Made by a program: the position numbers and the translations under genes. The notes under the pieces are model-generated. The model searched no databases and was not told where the DNA came from. It saw only the letters and a program-made list of their open reading frames with translations. This document shows positions 37,101-50,400 of a stretch of 64,000 nt of DNA, piece by piece (the first letter of the stretch is position 1; each line of letters begins with the position of its first letter). This stretch comes from Polydactylus sextarius (taxonomy: Eukaryota > Chordata > Actinopteri > Polynemidae), in NCBI GenBank assembly GCA_016801845.1, contig CM028914.1, positions 1,740,501 to 1,804,500 on the forward strand, given 5' to 3'.

Positions 37101-40100
37101 CTGCAGCTTCACAGAGCAGGCTCTGAGCCACGGCAGCGCCACCGAGGTGGGCTGTAATCACACGCTCTCGTTTGTAACGAGCAAAATAACAAACAAGTTG
37201 ACAACCCATTTGGGAATCAGCCATCAAATCTGATACAGCAGTGAAACGGGATAAGATCTCTCTCTGTCTCCTCTGCATGTTTAGGTTCTTCTAGTTCAGA
37301 AGCAGATGAGTGAGCGGGTAACAGCGTTGGCTCGACACGACTTTCCAGAAAGACCACATCAGAACGCACATCTGAACTGTCAGGTACCAGCTGCTGAACA
37401 CCTCGGTCCTCAGACTAAAGACACGTTTGGGGCTTTTTAAAGGAGCACGAAGCAGGAATTTAAAGTCAGTGTGATGGTTAAATGAGACCTTACTGGGTGA
37501 ATGAGGAGTCTCTGCTGCCTCCAACATCTCTATGTGAAAAACCAACTCTTGTAAAATCAGAGTCTCCAACCTGGAGATGGTGAATTCACAACTATAGTAC
37601 AACAGTTTGTAACAGTCTTACGAGGTTGTTTTCTCACCATGTTCAAGGAGTTAACCAATCAGAGCCAACATGTGTATAAACCCCACCTATTTAAAAAGCT
37701 GTGGTCAGTAGTGATAAAAGCTGGCGTCATGTAACAGGACGTTCAACCTCAGCTTCTGTTGAATTAAACGTTTTCATCTTGAACTCAGCTTTACTCTGGA
37801 GGAGCAGCTTCATAGAGAAAAAGACCAGAGTTGTAGTGAAACTTTAAGTTTAACATGAATGTTTTTCCATGAAATTGTCAAAACATTGTCATTACTTAGA
37901 TATTGATCTGTGCAAACATCAATAGAACAAAGGAAGAAGTTAAACATCAACAATTATTTCTTAAATTTACAGAAAATCTGTGGTGAAGCAGTGTGATGTT
38001 TGTGTTTCAGTTGTTATATTTGACCACAATCTGAAACTGTGCATTAGACTTTTCCAAACAAAGGATTTTCAACCAACTTTCTACATAATTTACAGCTGAT
38101 AATGTCCCTGATTTGATCATATGAAGATCTGTTAACTTCCCCGGTCCCGTTTGTTCTCCTACTGACGATGTATTGATGTATATTTGATGCTTTGAGCCTC
38201 TAAAGTTTTTCTACAGTATAAAAGATTTCGTACCTTGGGTTGTCTCTCCAGGTGGAGACCGAAGGTCTGCGTCGCTCCATCCAGAACCTGGGCGTCCTCC
38301 TCACCACAGCAGCCGTCGCTCACACCAGCGTCGCCACCGGAGAAGGTCTCCGCCACGCAGCGACCGGACAACACCACACTATCACTGTCACGACAAAAGA
38401 CAAGGTAGAGTCACTGATATTCACTGTCATGGGGTCAGTGATGTGTCTGTAGAAAGTCGCTGCTGTTTGACCTCTGACCTCTGTCTTCAGGATGGAGAGC
38501 TGGTGCGAACAGGAAACGCTGTTTTAAAAGCAGAGATAACGTCTGCAGACGGGAGCCGAGCCACAGAGACGGAGGTCACGGATAATAAGAACGGGACATA
38601 TGAGGTGGGATACACGCTGCGCTCTGAGGGAGAGTACTCCTTCTCTCTGCTGCTGTACGGTCAGCCCATACGAGGCAGCCCCTTCCGCCTCCGAGCCGTC
38701 AAACCCTCGGACGTACCTCAGTCTCCTGACGACGTGAAGAGGAGGGTGAAGTCTCCCAGCGGGACGGGAGGACACATACGACAGAAGGCAGTGAGACGAC
38801 CCTCCAGCATGTACAGCACCACCAAGAAGAAGGAGAACCCCATCGAAGACGAGCTCATCTACAGAGTGGGTAAGAGGAGCTTCATCTACCTGCAACAAAA
38901 CCAAACAGTGAGGATGGATGTTTTTCCAACAGCATAATCCAGTCTCTGCAGGACTTCAGGTCTTTTTTGAGACTGTTGAGACCTAATTTGTGTGATTTGC
39001 AGCAGCTTTTCTAAAAAACTGTGATAAAAGTTGCAGCATTTTTAGTTTTTTTGTTGCAAAAAAGTTGCAGGAGCAAGTCAAAGTTGTGATTTTTCCCTCT
39101 AGTTTTTAGATCATTGACAGTCTTCCTCCCTGGAAGCTGCTGTTTTCAGCTCATGTGAAACGAGTCGAGACACAACATGATGTGATTAAAATAATGAGAA
39201 ACTGTTGTTTTCATTAGATACATTAAAGTGTAACGTTGTGACGGATCGAAGCAGGTTTCAAGTCTTTGCAGGTTCACGTTTGAGCTGCACTGACATGAAA
39301 AAAAACTTGAAGGTAAAGATGAAACTCAACGTCAACGTGCAGCTTCAGTTTTATTTCAGTCTAAAACCTCTGGTTTGAACCTTTAAGGAAACTGAGAATG
39401 TGACTGTCTTTTCTTTCAGGCTCTCGAGGGAGAGAGAAAGGAGAGTTCACCAACCTGCAGGGAATCTCAGCGTCCAGTAACGGCAGAGTGGTGGTGGCCG
39501 ACAGCAACAACCAGTGTATTCAGGTGAGACAGGCTCAGAGAGGAACATGCATGTAAGTGCAAACATATATGTGTTTGTGGTCACTGAGTGAAAAAGGAAA
39601 AATATCTCAAACATCACGTTCTGTGATGAAACCGACGCAGGTTTTTTCCAACGACGGTCAGTTCAAGATGCGTTTCGGGGTCAGAGGTCGATCTCCAGGG
39701 CAACTTCAGAGGCCGACGGGCGTCACGGTCGACATGAACGGAGACATCGTCGTGGCCGATTATGACAATCGATGGGTCAGCATCTTCTCCTCCGACGGAA
39801 AGTTTAAGGTGAGAAATCAGAAAATGAAGAGATGGAGACGATTAGAAACCTCGATGTTGTGGAAAATATCTGAAAGTATCAAGTATTTACTGGACTTAAA
39901 GTGATGAACCAGAGTCTATTTCACCATGAACACGAGTCAAACTCCCCTCAACAGATATTTTACGTTGGTTGAAGTAATATCCAGTTTGACCGTCTTTTGT
40001 TTTCACAACCAAATAGTTAACAATGAAAGTAAATGGGGCAGTCAGCCAAACGTATCTAAATTGTCATTTTTTAACCACTAATAAAGCTCAAAATATCACT

Positions 40101-43100
40101 TCACTTCAGCAGTAGCATGAATAGGGTCCCTACACATAAACTGAAGTACTGATAACTTAGTAAGTGAACCCAGAGTTTATTAAAAACACTGTTTTACAAG
40201 ACTTACCCAACGTCTGGTTTTATAACAACTGGTGATGAAGGTTGTTCCACATCAGCATCAACACTCTTCACGGACACATTGACCTGTTGTTCAGGAAAAT
40301 GATGAATCTGCTGATCATTGTTAACTATTTGGTTGTGAAAACAAAAGACGGTCAAACTGGATATTACTTCAACCAACGTAACATATCTGTTGAGGGGAGT
40401 TTGACTCGTATTCATGGTGAAATAGACTCTGGTTCATATTGCTCTGGATGTCACTTTGATTTAAATCAAATTATTATGTCACATATTGTCTGTTTTGTTT
40501 TTTTTTTGTTTTTTGGCTGGCTGATATGTCCATAAAGAGAGGAAAATGATGAATCTGCTGATGTGGAACATCCTTTGTCACCAGTTGTTATAAAAACAAG
40601 ATAAATAATCTATAACTTAATGTACTTAGTAGAAGTACAGACACTAGAGTAGAAGTAGAGACACTAGAGTAGAAGTAGAGACACTAGAGTAGAAGTAGAG
40701 ACACTAGAGTAGAATAAAATAACTTTGGTAGAAGTTCAAGTCGTCACTAGAATGATTCTCCAGTAAAAGTCTTAAAGTATCTAGTATTTACTGTACTTCA
40801 GTATGACAGTAATCTATAAGTAAATGTAGTTAAGTGTAGAAAGTAAAAGTACAAGTACATGTTAATAAAACAGAAGAATATGATGAAGTTTATCCAGCAC
40901 TTTAAAACATGGAGCTACAACAATCTTCATAGACAATGAATGAGTCTGAACTAAAGAACTAAAGTTGTTCTTTTTTCACTAAATGTAAATTAGTGTTTGA
41001 TATTGATATTGTTGAAGTTTCTCCATCATCCACCTTTAAGATGGAGCCTCCATCAACCCTCAGACATGGTGTTGATGGTCTAAACAGTCACAGGTCGACT
41101 TGAACTGGAGCTGGAGAAAACACCATGTTTACTTTAGTATTAGTACTTTGTTACTTTCTCTGAATCTTCTTCATCTTCGTCTCTTACAGAATAAAATCGG
41201 CGCCGGGCGGCTCATGGGTCCTAAAGGCGTCGCTGTGGATAAAAACGGACACATCATCACTGTGGACAACAAAGCGTGCTGCGTCTTCATCTTTCAGTCC
41301 AACGGGAAACTGGTGACTAAGTTTGGAGGCAGAGGGACGTCAGAGAGACAGTTCGCAGGTGAGATGAAGGCGTTAAGACGTCATTTAAAAAATGATAATA
41401 AAAACACATGAGAGTTGTGCAACATGTTTGTTTTTTGCAGCTTGAATTCCTTCGTTTGCCAACACTTTGACTAACAAAGACTCAGTTTAAAATGTCAGCT
41501 GTGGGCAGTGAACAGTCCTCTTCTCACCTCTATTTTAAGACCATTTTACCATAGAAAGTAGAAAATAAAACGTTGATGAGCATCAGCTACTCGAGGTGTC
41601 TTTAAGACTCTGCTCCACTTCCTCTGCTGCTTTGTGCTTTTTATTATTATATTTCTAAACATATTTATATTTCATATTAATAAGTAAACTTGTATAAACT
41701 CCAGGCGACGCTCCTACACCCTCCACCTCACACTTTTCTTCTTTGCTTATCCTTTTTTTTTTTATCTCTGACAATCTATTTTTTCTTTCTTCTTTCTGTT
41801 CTTCCTCCTATTTTTCCAATTCAGAAAAACTTGGTCCAAACTTAAATAAATGTGGCTCAGTGTTCAGTAAGTACTAAGTGTGGCGTTGATCCCACGGTGC
41901 AGTGACCTCTGTCTTAACCCTCTGACCCCTGATTCTGTGTCTCACCTCTTGATAAAAATCAACGACTACATACGATTGTAATAACCACTCACTATTACAA
42001 TAACCAACTTTTTATCAAATGCATTGTGTTTTTTGTGTGTGAATGAATGAGTGAGTTGTATCTGATGGACTTTTACAATAATCAGTGTAACAGTTTGTAG
42101 CTGAGATGAATCAAATTATACAAAAAAACAAATTGCTTTTTTTTAATATATAATAGAAGGAAACTGAATCTCAATGTAAAGAATCTAACACATGAAAAGA
42201 ACTGATGACGATTTGATTTAAATACGTTATCGAACAAAAACATGAAGCGGCTCCGACAATAAACTGTTTCTCTCTTCGTTCAGGTCCACACTTTGTTGCC
42301 GTTAACAACAAGAATGAAATTATCGTGACCGACTTTCACAATCACTCTGTCAAGGTAAGAAAAGAAACGTTTCTTATAAACCGATCAGACACAGGATCAA
42401 AACCACCTGCTGAGTTATTGGGTAATTGATTTAGATTAGATCTTTTATATATGTACATTAACAGTATTAACACTTCACTGTATTTTACATGAGTTTCTAA
42501 GTCGACCTGTGACTGTTTAGACCATCAACACCATGTCTGAGGGTTGATGGAGGCTCCATCTTAAAGGTGGATGATGGAGAAACTTCAACAATATCAATAT
42601 CAAACACTAATTTACATTTAGTGAAAAAAGAACAACTTTAGTTCTTTAGTTCAGACTCATTCATTGTCTATGAAGATTGTTGTAGCTCCATGTTTTAAAG
42701 TGCTGGATAAACTTCATAATATTCTTCTGTTTTATTAACATGTACTTGTACTTTTACTTTCTACACTTAACTACATTTACTTATAGATTACTGTCATACT
42801 GAAGTACAGTAAATACTAGATACTTTAAGACTTTTACTGGAGAATCATTCTAGTGACGACTTGAACTTCTACCAGTTATTTTATTCTACTCTAGTGTCTC
42901 TACTTCTACTCTAGTGTCTCTACTTCTCTCTAGTGTCTCTACTACTTTCACATATTTCATAAAACAACTAAACAAATAAACAGGCGTCAACAACAACCCC
43001 TGTGTTAAATGACTGGCCTCCTGTCTCAGGTTTACAGCGCCGATGGAGAGTTCTTGTTTAAATTCGGGTCTCATGGTGAAGGAAACGGTCAGTTCAACGC

Positions 43101-43405
43101 TCCGACCGGCGTCGCCGTCGACGCCAACGGAAACATCATCGTTGCTGACTGGGGGAACAGCCGGATACAGGTGAGACCAGCTCTGTTCACGCTGTTTATC
43201 ATCATATATTAAAGACTTCAGACTAAAAACTGTGTTTGTTTTTCTGTTTCAGGTGTTCGACAGCACAGGTTCCTTCTTGTCGTACATCAACACGTCAGCA
43301 GATCCTCTGTACGGGCCTCAGGGCCTCGCTCTCACCTCAGACGGACACGTGGCCGTTGCTGACTCTGGTAACCACTGCTTTAAGGTTTACAGATATCTGC
43401 AGTAA
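34174..43405 (+). CDS. trim3: TRIM3 E3 ubiquitin ligase (RING, B-box, coiled coil, filamin, NHL)
   Basis: Exons: 34174-34307, 35487-35616, 35884-35994, 36399-36550, 36751-36931, 37045-37146, 37285-37383, 38252-38404, 38491-38869, 39420-39523, 39641-39808, 41190-41358, 42284-42354, 43030-43170, 43253-43405; 748 codons plus TAA, all phases consistent. MAKRE at the start and CFKVYRYLQ at the end identify TRIM3 rather than TRIM2. RING: CSICLDHYRSPKVLPCLHTF through CPVCRQ. B-box: CPNHEGKVMEFYCESCETAM. A coiled coil follows, then a filamin/ABP domain (KAEITSADGSRATET...LLYGQPIRGSPFRL) and six NHL blades from about residue 475. Family: neuronal ligase linked to GKAP turnover, kinesin KIF21B and myosin V transport. 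An upstream in-frame ATG (34162) would add four residues; gccATGG at 34174 is the better context. The start exon has an acceptor (34132), so 5' untranslated exons lie upstream. Confidence 0.97.
39904..40470 (+). mobile_element. TIR element, copy 3 of 5 (trim3 intron), most complete
   Basis: Left terminal repeat about 39904-40027 and right terminal repeat about 40315-40440 are reverse complements over about 125 bp (gaaccagagtctatttcacc to aaatagttaacaatga). Between them is the core seen in the other copies. It has no open frame of transposase type. It sits between trim3 exons 39641-39808 and 41190-41358, upstream of the large inverted repeat arms. The short frames in and around it are repeat shadows. 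Confidence 0.9.
40637..41102 (+). repeat. Left arm of inverted repeat bracketing two trim3 exons
   Basis: The arm starts with a roughly 20-bp tandem unit (agagacactagagtagaagt, about four copies). It continues through tcagtatgacagtaatctat and ends with the complement-matching gtctaaacagtcacaggtcg. The right arm at 42499-42945 is its reverse complement with very few differences. A third, partial copy is at 1-195. Arm length is about 450 bp with about 1.4 kb between arms. Confidence 0.92.
42499..42945 (-). repeat. Right arm of inverted repeat bracketing two trim3 exons
   Basis: This is the reverse complement of 40637-41102, ending in the same tandem unit (ctctagtgtctctacttct). It lies in the intron between trim3 exons 42284-42354 and 43030-43170. 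Together the arms can pair in the pre-mRNA and enclose exons 41190-41358 and 42284-42354. Confidence 0.92.
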
Positions 43406-46400
43406 GACGGAGGGAAGACGACGCCAACACAACAACAAACACAACAACACAACAACTTCTTCTGACAAAATAATGTGACAAAACGCTTGAAGACATAGAG
43501 CTGCTTTATAACCTCATTATTCCACAAATTAATGTCCTTTTCATTTTGTTTGTGATTTTAAAAAGTCAGTTATACTCAAAACTATGATGGAGCATCAGAG
43601 CCATGTTGGGACAAAAAATGTTCTTAAATTTACTAGAATTAAGTTATATTAATAACGTGGTGTTGATGAGACAAAAGATGAAGCAAAACTTAACTTTTAT
43701 TCTCATAAAACTACGACTTTATTCTCAAAATGTTAGATTTTATTCCTCTAACGTGGCTCCAACACTCTGTCATATCAAACAATATTTTAAACATTGAAAT
43801 TATCATGATTAATATTATTAAAACTTAGATATTTCCACGTCTGATCACTCGTGGTCGTTAAAAACAGAGTGAAGTGGAGATTAAAGCTCTTCGTCTGAAG
43901 TTGGTGATACACTGTAATTTTTTGGGGTCAAACATATTTTCAGTGTTTCCTGCTGAAACGATGACGATCTGTGGTTTAAAGTAACGATGCTCAGGCTTTT
44001 TTTTTTTTTTTCTCTGTCATCAAACCCCCGATAAACTTCAGGTGTGTTCGCTGCCTTAAGAACACAAACAGAACACAAACAGACAGAATGTGTTGATACC
44101 ATCCTGCACATGGATGGAGTTTTTCCTTTTTTTTTTTCATTTTTCAGTTTTTGTTACTTATATGCAATTAGTTTCGTTTTGGTTCCCAAAGACAAACATC
44201 AAGAAGCACAACAACAATTAACAGAAATAAAAAATGAACCAGCTTCACTTTAACGTCAAGTTCAGACACTTTTTCTTCTTCAAACCAAAACAAACGTCGT
44301 CTATTTGAGCCCACTAGTTCTTGCACTTTGTCAACTCACATCTACAAACTAATGTAGTTGTAAATATGCATATTTAGATGTGTATATATATATATATATA
44401 AATATAAACATATGGATTTGTGTCCATGTTATTTCAGTATATAATCTACTTATTCCAGCACTTAATGAATCAATGATTTCAACACTGGAGTTAATTACTA
44501 AAAACAGTAGACGGTCATGCCAAGTAGTAGCCAAACGAATGAAGTGCAAACATCAACAGAACAATGTTGTATACACATTATTTGCTGTATTTTATTTTTT
44601 CAAACGACTTAATTTATTTTTAATTTTCTTTTCTACATAATTTGTTCTACAAATTATTTTTCTAATTGGTGCGTTTTGAACTTGTCTCCTTCTCTTTGCC
44701 AAACATCGTTTGTACATACGCCTTGTGACTTGTAGCGCTGAGATTTAAAAACAAACAAAAACAAACAAAAAAACTCTTTTCTCGTCTTTTCTCCTCCAGA
44801 CGAGCAGCGACTTAGTCGTTTCAGATGCAGTTTAAACTTTAAACGCTAACATTTCCTTCTGCCAAAAAATAAAAAAACAAAAAAACAAAAAACGTATCGT
44901 CGTAACTTGTTGTTGAACATTATTGCACAAGAATACAAATGTTATAAGAGTTATATAGTTTGCAAGAGTAATATATGCCTCAGTGTATAGATATCATGGG
45001 ACATAATCAGACGTGTATATTATACAATCATGTTCTTGTTGTAGCTGACGAGCTCCTTTTACCATCAAACCGTCGTTCATTTGCTGCGTAGTTTGGGTGG
45101 TTTGAAGGTTTTTTTGTTTTCTGTTTGGCTCCTGGAGAAATAAACAAAAACAAACAAACAAACACCAGCCGACACAGAAATGTTTCATCGTTAAATTGTC
45201 TTTTATTTCTCACCTGTAACGACCTCTGACCTCCTCATGTCTGTGAAACAATAGAAGCACATTCAATTAAATTCATTTAATTAAAACACCACATTAACGT
45301 CCTGTATAACCGACTGTTTTAACTACAAGATCCCAGTCTGACGAGCAGTAATCACTATATAATCATGGCAAAGATATGATTGTAAATATTAAAGAATAAC
45401 ACAAACAACTGTTGTGGAAATTGTCTTTTTTCTTCTGAAAGAGTTTGAATAACAGATTGTTTTCTATTACGCACACGTGGCTGAATTTTCTGCAACAATC
45501 AAACTTATAAAAGAGATCAGAGTCGTGCATCAGTTCTTATTCATTCTTTATTAAAATCTGCTTCTTTTCAGTTTCAAGCTGCAGAAAACGTCAAAATAGC
45601 GACTAAAACCAAGTCATTTAAAAATACTAACGATTTTACAGTTTCTAAACATTTTCATTTTATTTTTGTATCATTTTCTTCAGTCAAAACTGTTGTTTTA
45701 TTAAAAAAAACATGAAATAATTTATTACTTTGCAGAATTAACGATCCTGAAACGTCCGAACGGAGACTTTATGTTTGAAGACGTCGCTCTGTGAGCTGCT
45801 GTGACTATATCTGACCAATAAAACTAAAACACCATCAGCTTCTATAAAAGTCAGAGACAGAAACAGGACGAGTCTCTGACTCATCAGAAAAATCAGGAGG
45901 AGGAGACGGGAAGAAATGTTTTCTCACCTCCTCCTTAAATGTTCTCGTTCTGGTACGAAAACAAACTCGTCCCTCGAGGCTGAAAACAAAAGAAACGACC
46001 ACAAACCTCTGGAGCAACGTTTTTAATCTGGTGATAAACCGGACGTCAGACTGACTCATGACGGCGCTCTGCTTGTAAACGAAAGAAAAACGGTCAAACA
46101 TCAACGACTTTCTGCAAAAACTTTAACGTTTTGAACGAACTCGGACTTTCCTTCTTTTTTTTTTTTTTTTTAAATGTCACTGAACTTAGACAAACACTAA
46201 GCAACATTAACGGCTGGCGAACGAGCCACAAACACATTATTTCTTCTATGTTATGTTTATAAAGACTGAAATATGTGTTGGAGACATTTATCAGTAAATA
46301 CTCTTCAGTTAAAGAGCAAGAAAGAGTATTTCACTTTAGCACATGAACACAAATGACAAAAAAAAAAAAAAATCAATGTGTCAATGTCGTCTTTTTTTTT

Positions 46401-46538
46401 TTAAGGAGAAAAACATCCGACAGTAAAACTCCTGAACTGAAAATAAATAAAAATACAAGATTATCTGCTTCAATAAGAAAATAAAAAGCTTCAATCATGT
46501 AACAGTGTTTGTATTTTTACATTTAAAAAAATTGGATA

Positions 46539-46581
<43 letters not shown>

Positions 46582-46811
46582 AAACTGAAGTTGGATTAGA
46601 AACCAATTTACAGGGAAAAAAAACAAACAAAAAAAAACAGGATTATCTGAAATAATGTTGAAATAAATGATGATTTAATTTCAGTCAAATCCAACAGAAG
46701 TGAAGGAATGTTTGTTACAGTCAAACAGCTACAGTTTATCCATTAATATCAGTATTTAGTGGAAAAAACTGTTTTCTTTTGTTTTATTCCTGATGAAATG
46801 ATTCAGACTTC

Positions 46812-46842
<31 letters not shown>

Positions 46843-47407
46843 CAAAATGTGACTCAGATCAAAACTCTCGACCATCCACAAACGTACAGAATAAAAAATA
46901 AAAAGGTTGATGATAAAATATTGATCTGTACTGATGAGACCCATAAAACAAACAACCTGAGTCGTTAGCTCCTTGAAGTCTGATCAAATCTGAAAAATAA
47001 TTTCCTTCAACACTGAATAAAAACGTCGCCACTTGACGTACGGCACTGTAACATTAGCATTAGCGGTCGCTAACAGATTAAGAGCTGTGTGTGTGTGTGT
47101 GACACAGTGATGGACAGCGAAGCTCTGCTCCGACCTCCAGTCGGACGGTAGAGACGCCTACAGTGTGTGTCAATGTCAAATAATTAACCTCAGAACAAAA
47201 AAAAAAACAAAACAAGAGAGAGAGAAGATGCTCTTCTTTACAAACACTGATCAGACACGTCTGGGTCCGTTTATTTTCTTCTTCTTCTAACATCACTAAG
47301 ACCAACATGTAACAGCTCAAATGCACGCGAGGCTCCGCGGTTCGGCCTTAACAACGTCGCAAACAGCAAATCTGAAAAGACTGTGTTAGATAAAAAGGTA
47401 AAACGGG
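43406..47407. other. Shared 3' region of convergent trim3 and the B30.2 TRIM gene
   Basis: trim3 runs rightward to TAA at 43403-43405, with a possible polyadenylation signal AATAAA at 44868-44873. The minus-strand TRIM gene ends at 47408, with AATAAA (plus-strand tttatt) at 47270-47275 and another at 45547-45552. The region is AT-rich with A runs at 46544-46579 (36 bases) and 46812-46838 (27 bases), a short (TA)n at about 44383-44401 and a short (TG)n near 47084-47100. No further exon is recognised. Confidence 0.6.
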
Positions 47408-50400
47408 TCAGTAATAGTGACATATCTGCAGCCGGAGGCCGGGGTCGTTCTTCCCGGGGCTGAAGAACGGGTAGACGGGCTCCTCGAAGCAGGTGTCGAA
47501 CAGGTAGAGTCTCTTCATGGTGACGGCGTCGTAGAAACTGAGACGCCCGTTGTCGTAGTCCAGGTAGACGCCGACGCGAGGAGAGTTCCAGTAGTCGGCG
47601 ACGGGGATGCGTCCGTCCTCCACGTTGGCGTAGAGCCGGTCCTGCAGACACAGGCTCCAGTATCCGGCCGACGGCGTCAGACTCACGAAGCCCTTCCTGT
47701 TGCTGCACTCGGTGGTGACGCCGAGGTACCACACGCCTTTGTCCTTCACGTCCACCTCCCAGTAGTGCTGCCCGCTGGCGTACTGAGCCGTCGCCAGGAC
47801 CCCGCAGAAACGGTTGAAACGTCCCGGCAGGTCGGGCTCCTGGCTGCGGATACGACCTTCCTCCACTTTGGTGTCAAAGTCCGAGATGAGCAGGTTTGGA
47901 TGAGCGGTGTCCGGGTCCAACGTGAGGTTCTGAGGCACTGGACAGAGAGATGAGGAGACACGAACAAACTGGGATGAAACAGAAATGTCGCTAGAAATAT
48001 GAATATTAAACTACGATGAAGCTGCTTAAACCTAAAATCTGTGCTGAGTTAAGAAGAGAAGTGTATTAAAACAACAGTATGATATTTGCAGATTGATTAA
48101 TTGATTCAGTTTGATTCAGGGTCCTGAGATTAATATGAGAAGATTTAATTTACATATTTAACACAATCAGTTCATATCAACTAAAATCTGATCCGACTGT
48201 TTTACTTCTTCTCTCTTCCAGATTATAAATGTTTTTACTAAAAAGACTCAAACCAGACGTCGTGTTGTTGATCAGCTGTGATGATCAGAGTCTTTTAGAG
48301 TCGTAGCTCAGTTTAAAGGAAAATAACAGGTCAGAGCTGATGAGCAGGAATCTGACACATTAACACGGGTCAGTGACCTGCTGCTTCTTCTTCAGGTCCC
48401 GGACACGTTGGTTGTTTCCTGACGTTTTGTCTGTCGACTCGTCTTTTCTCTGATTTATTCCTGAGACGAGACTAAACGTCCTCATTATCTTTTTCTCAGC
48501 TACTCTTTGTGACCTGTCTGGCTCTAGGATACTAGTATTGTTTGAATGTTTAGGAAGGAGCAGTAGGAGGAGACAGTAACACAGATGTTTTAAATATGAT
48601 GATATGACAACCAGTGCACATCTGCAGCAAATTCACGTGGTCATGTAAAGTCCCTGTGCTGCTCCACGATAATAAACAACATAAACTCACTGGTGTGCAA
48701 CACGTGCATCATCTTCTTCCACATGATGAGTTGAAACGGAGCTGAGAAGTCGGTGAAGTCGGTCGGACAGTTCGCTGGCTCCATAGGTGTGAACGGTTTA
48801 CAGTGGATTACTCTGGTAAAAGAACAAACAGACCATGGTTCATTTGTTAAATAAACATAAGTAGGTTCATAAACAAACAAACGACTTGTAAACTACTTAC
48901 TTGTTAAATGTCTCGGCGAGGCTCTGATGGAAGAAAAACACATTTTGATTAATAATAAATACAATTTAAAGTGTCTCATTCCCAATAATTTGGTCAAACT
49001 GACCTCAAACTTAGTTTTCCCGCTGATGTGACTGTGAATATCAGCTATCGCTTTGTCCACAGCCGCCGCCTCCGTCTCCACCGTCTTCAGGTTGTCGTCG
49101 ATGACGGCCATCGTCGCCACTTCCTCCGTGTCCAGGATCTCCAGCAGAGTGTCTCTCTCGTCCAACAGGAACTGGACCAGAGCGCCGACGTCGGCCTCGA
49201 TCTTCTCCTTCACCCTCTGTTTCTTCAGCTGTCGAAGAGACAAGTTCAGAGGAAATGAGCCTAAAGTTCAGTAATAAAACGCAGGATTTAAAAGGCTCCT
49301 CTACTCACCCTCACTTCACTCTTGTTTCTCTCATCAGCTGTTATGACTTTAACACACTGTGACTTCTGCCAGTTCAGCTCCATTAGTCTCAGCTTCAACT
49401 CCATCTGTAACAAACACCAACATGATTCATCATTTAAAAATAAAAAGCTAAATATTTTAAATGTGCTGCAGATTTACCAACTTACCTTCATATCATTTAC
49501 AACCTCTGGCACCGGTGCGACCTCATGGTGTCTGAAACCACAGAACAAACCGCTCAAGTCACTCACAACTTGTCTTTATATCAAAGAAAACAAAAAAACA
49601 AACAGAGCCGAGTGAACTTCTCTCGTCTGTGTTGGTGCTTCATCGTCCTCACACGTGCGTCACTTCACTTTATCATGTTTATTTCTCAGGGACTGAAGCA
49701 TCAATCTCATACAACGACGAGACGAGAGTGAATTTCCAACCTCAGACTTGTAAACAGCTGCGTGGACACAAACGCTGATAAAAGAAGAAACTGTGAAACG
49801 GTCGACAGGATGTGAATCATGTTGTTGTGTTTGTGTTCAATCTGATTGTTTCTCTGGTATTTAATGAAACCAAGGTTTTGTTTGTGAGACTGTTAACTCA
49901 TGATGGACTCAAGTGAAATATTTTAACACGGTGTCACATTAATCTTCCTCGGAATTTTAAACATGAAACCATATTTCACTCCAAACAGAAACTCCCTGAA
50001 CGAAGGCAACGTGCCCGCTGACCCCGGAGGTCACAGTTTTCAGTTTTACGTCCGTTTCCTCCCACGACCAGCGGCTCAGTTTATCATCTTTTACGAGGGT
50101 CTGTGTGTGTACGACCTTGGTTGCCGTGGCAACGTTGGGAGTCGATCAGCATCTTCACAACAAATGATGAGCTGCTGCTTTTATTGTTTAGTTCTAAGTG
50201 ATCGGTGGATGTGAATTAGTGCTACGGTATTAAATGTCTTCTTTCTTCAACCAGTCAGACAGATGCAGTAAATGTCTGTGTTTGATGAAAGAGAAACAAG
50301 AATAAAGAAAGAAAAAAAAAAAAAAAAAAGTTGTTTGCCTGCAAATGTGATACTAACAAAGTCGGCGTGGATACAGTCGTCATGTTAAAGACATAGTTTA

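Noticed and set aside
40637..40720. Tandem agagacactagagtagaagt units as a separate minisatellite locus
   Set aside because: The same units occur in the right arm at 42884-42945, so they are the end of the inverted repeat family rather than an independent locus.
34174..43405. TRIM2 instead of TRIM3
   Set aside because: The MAKRE start, the B-box spacing and the linker before the NHL blades agree with TRIM3. TRIM2 is the close paralogue and differs at the N-terminus.
47417..47953. Plus-strand ORF of 178 codons opposite the TRIM last exon
   Set aside because: It is antisense to a complete PRY-SPRY domain whose motifs read clearly on the minus strand.
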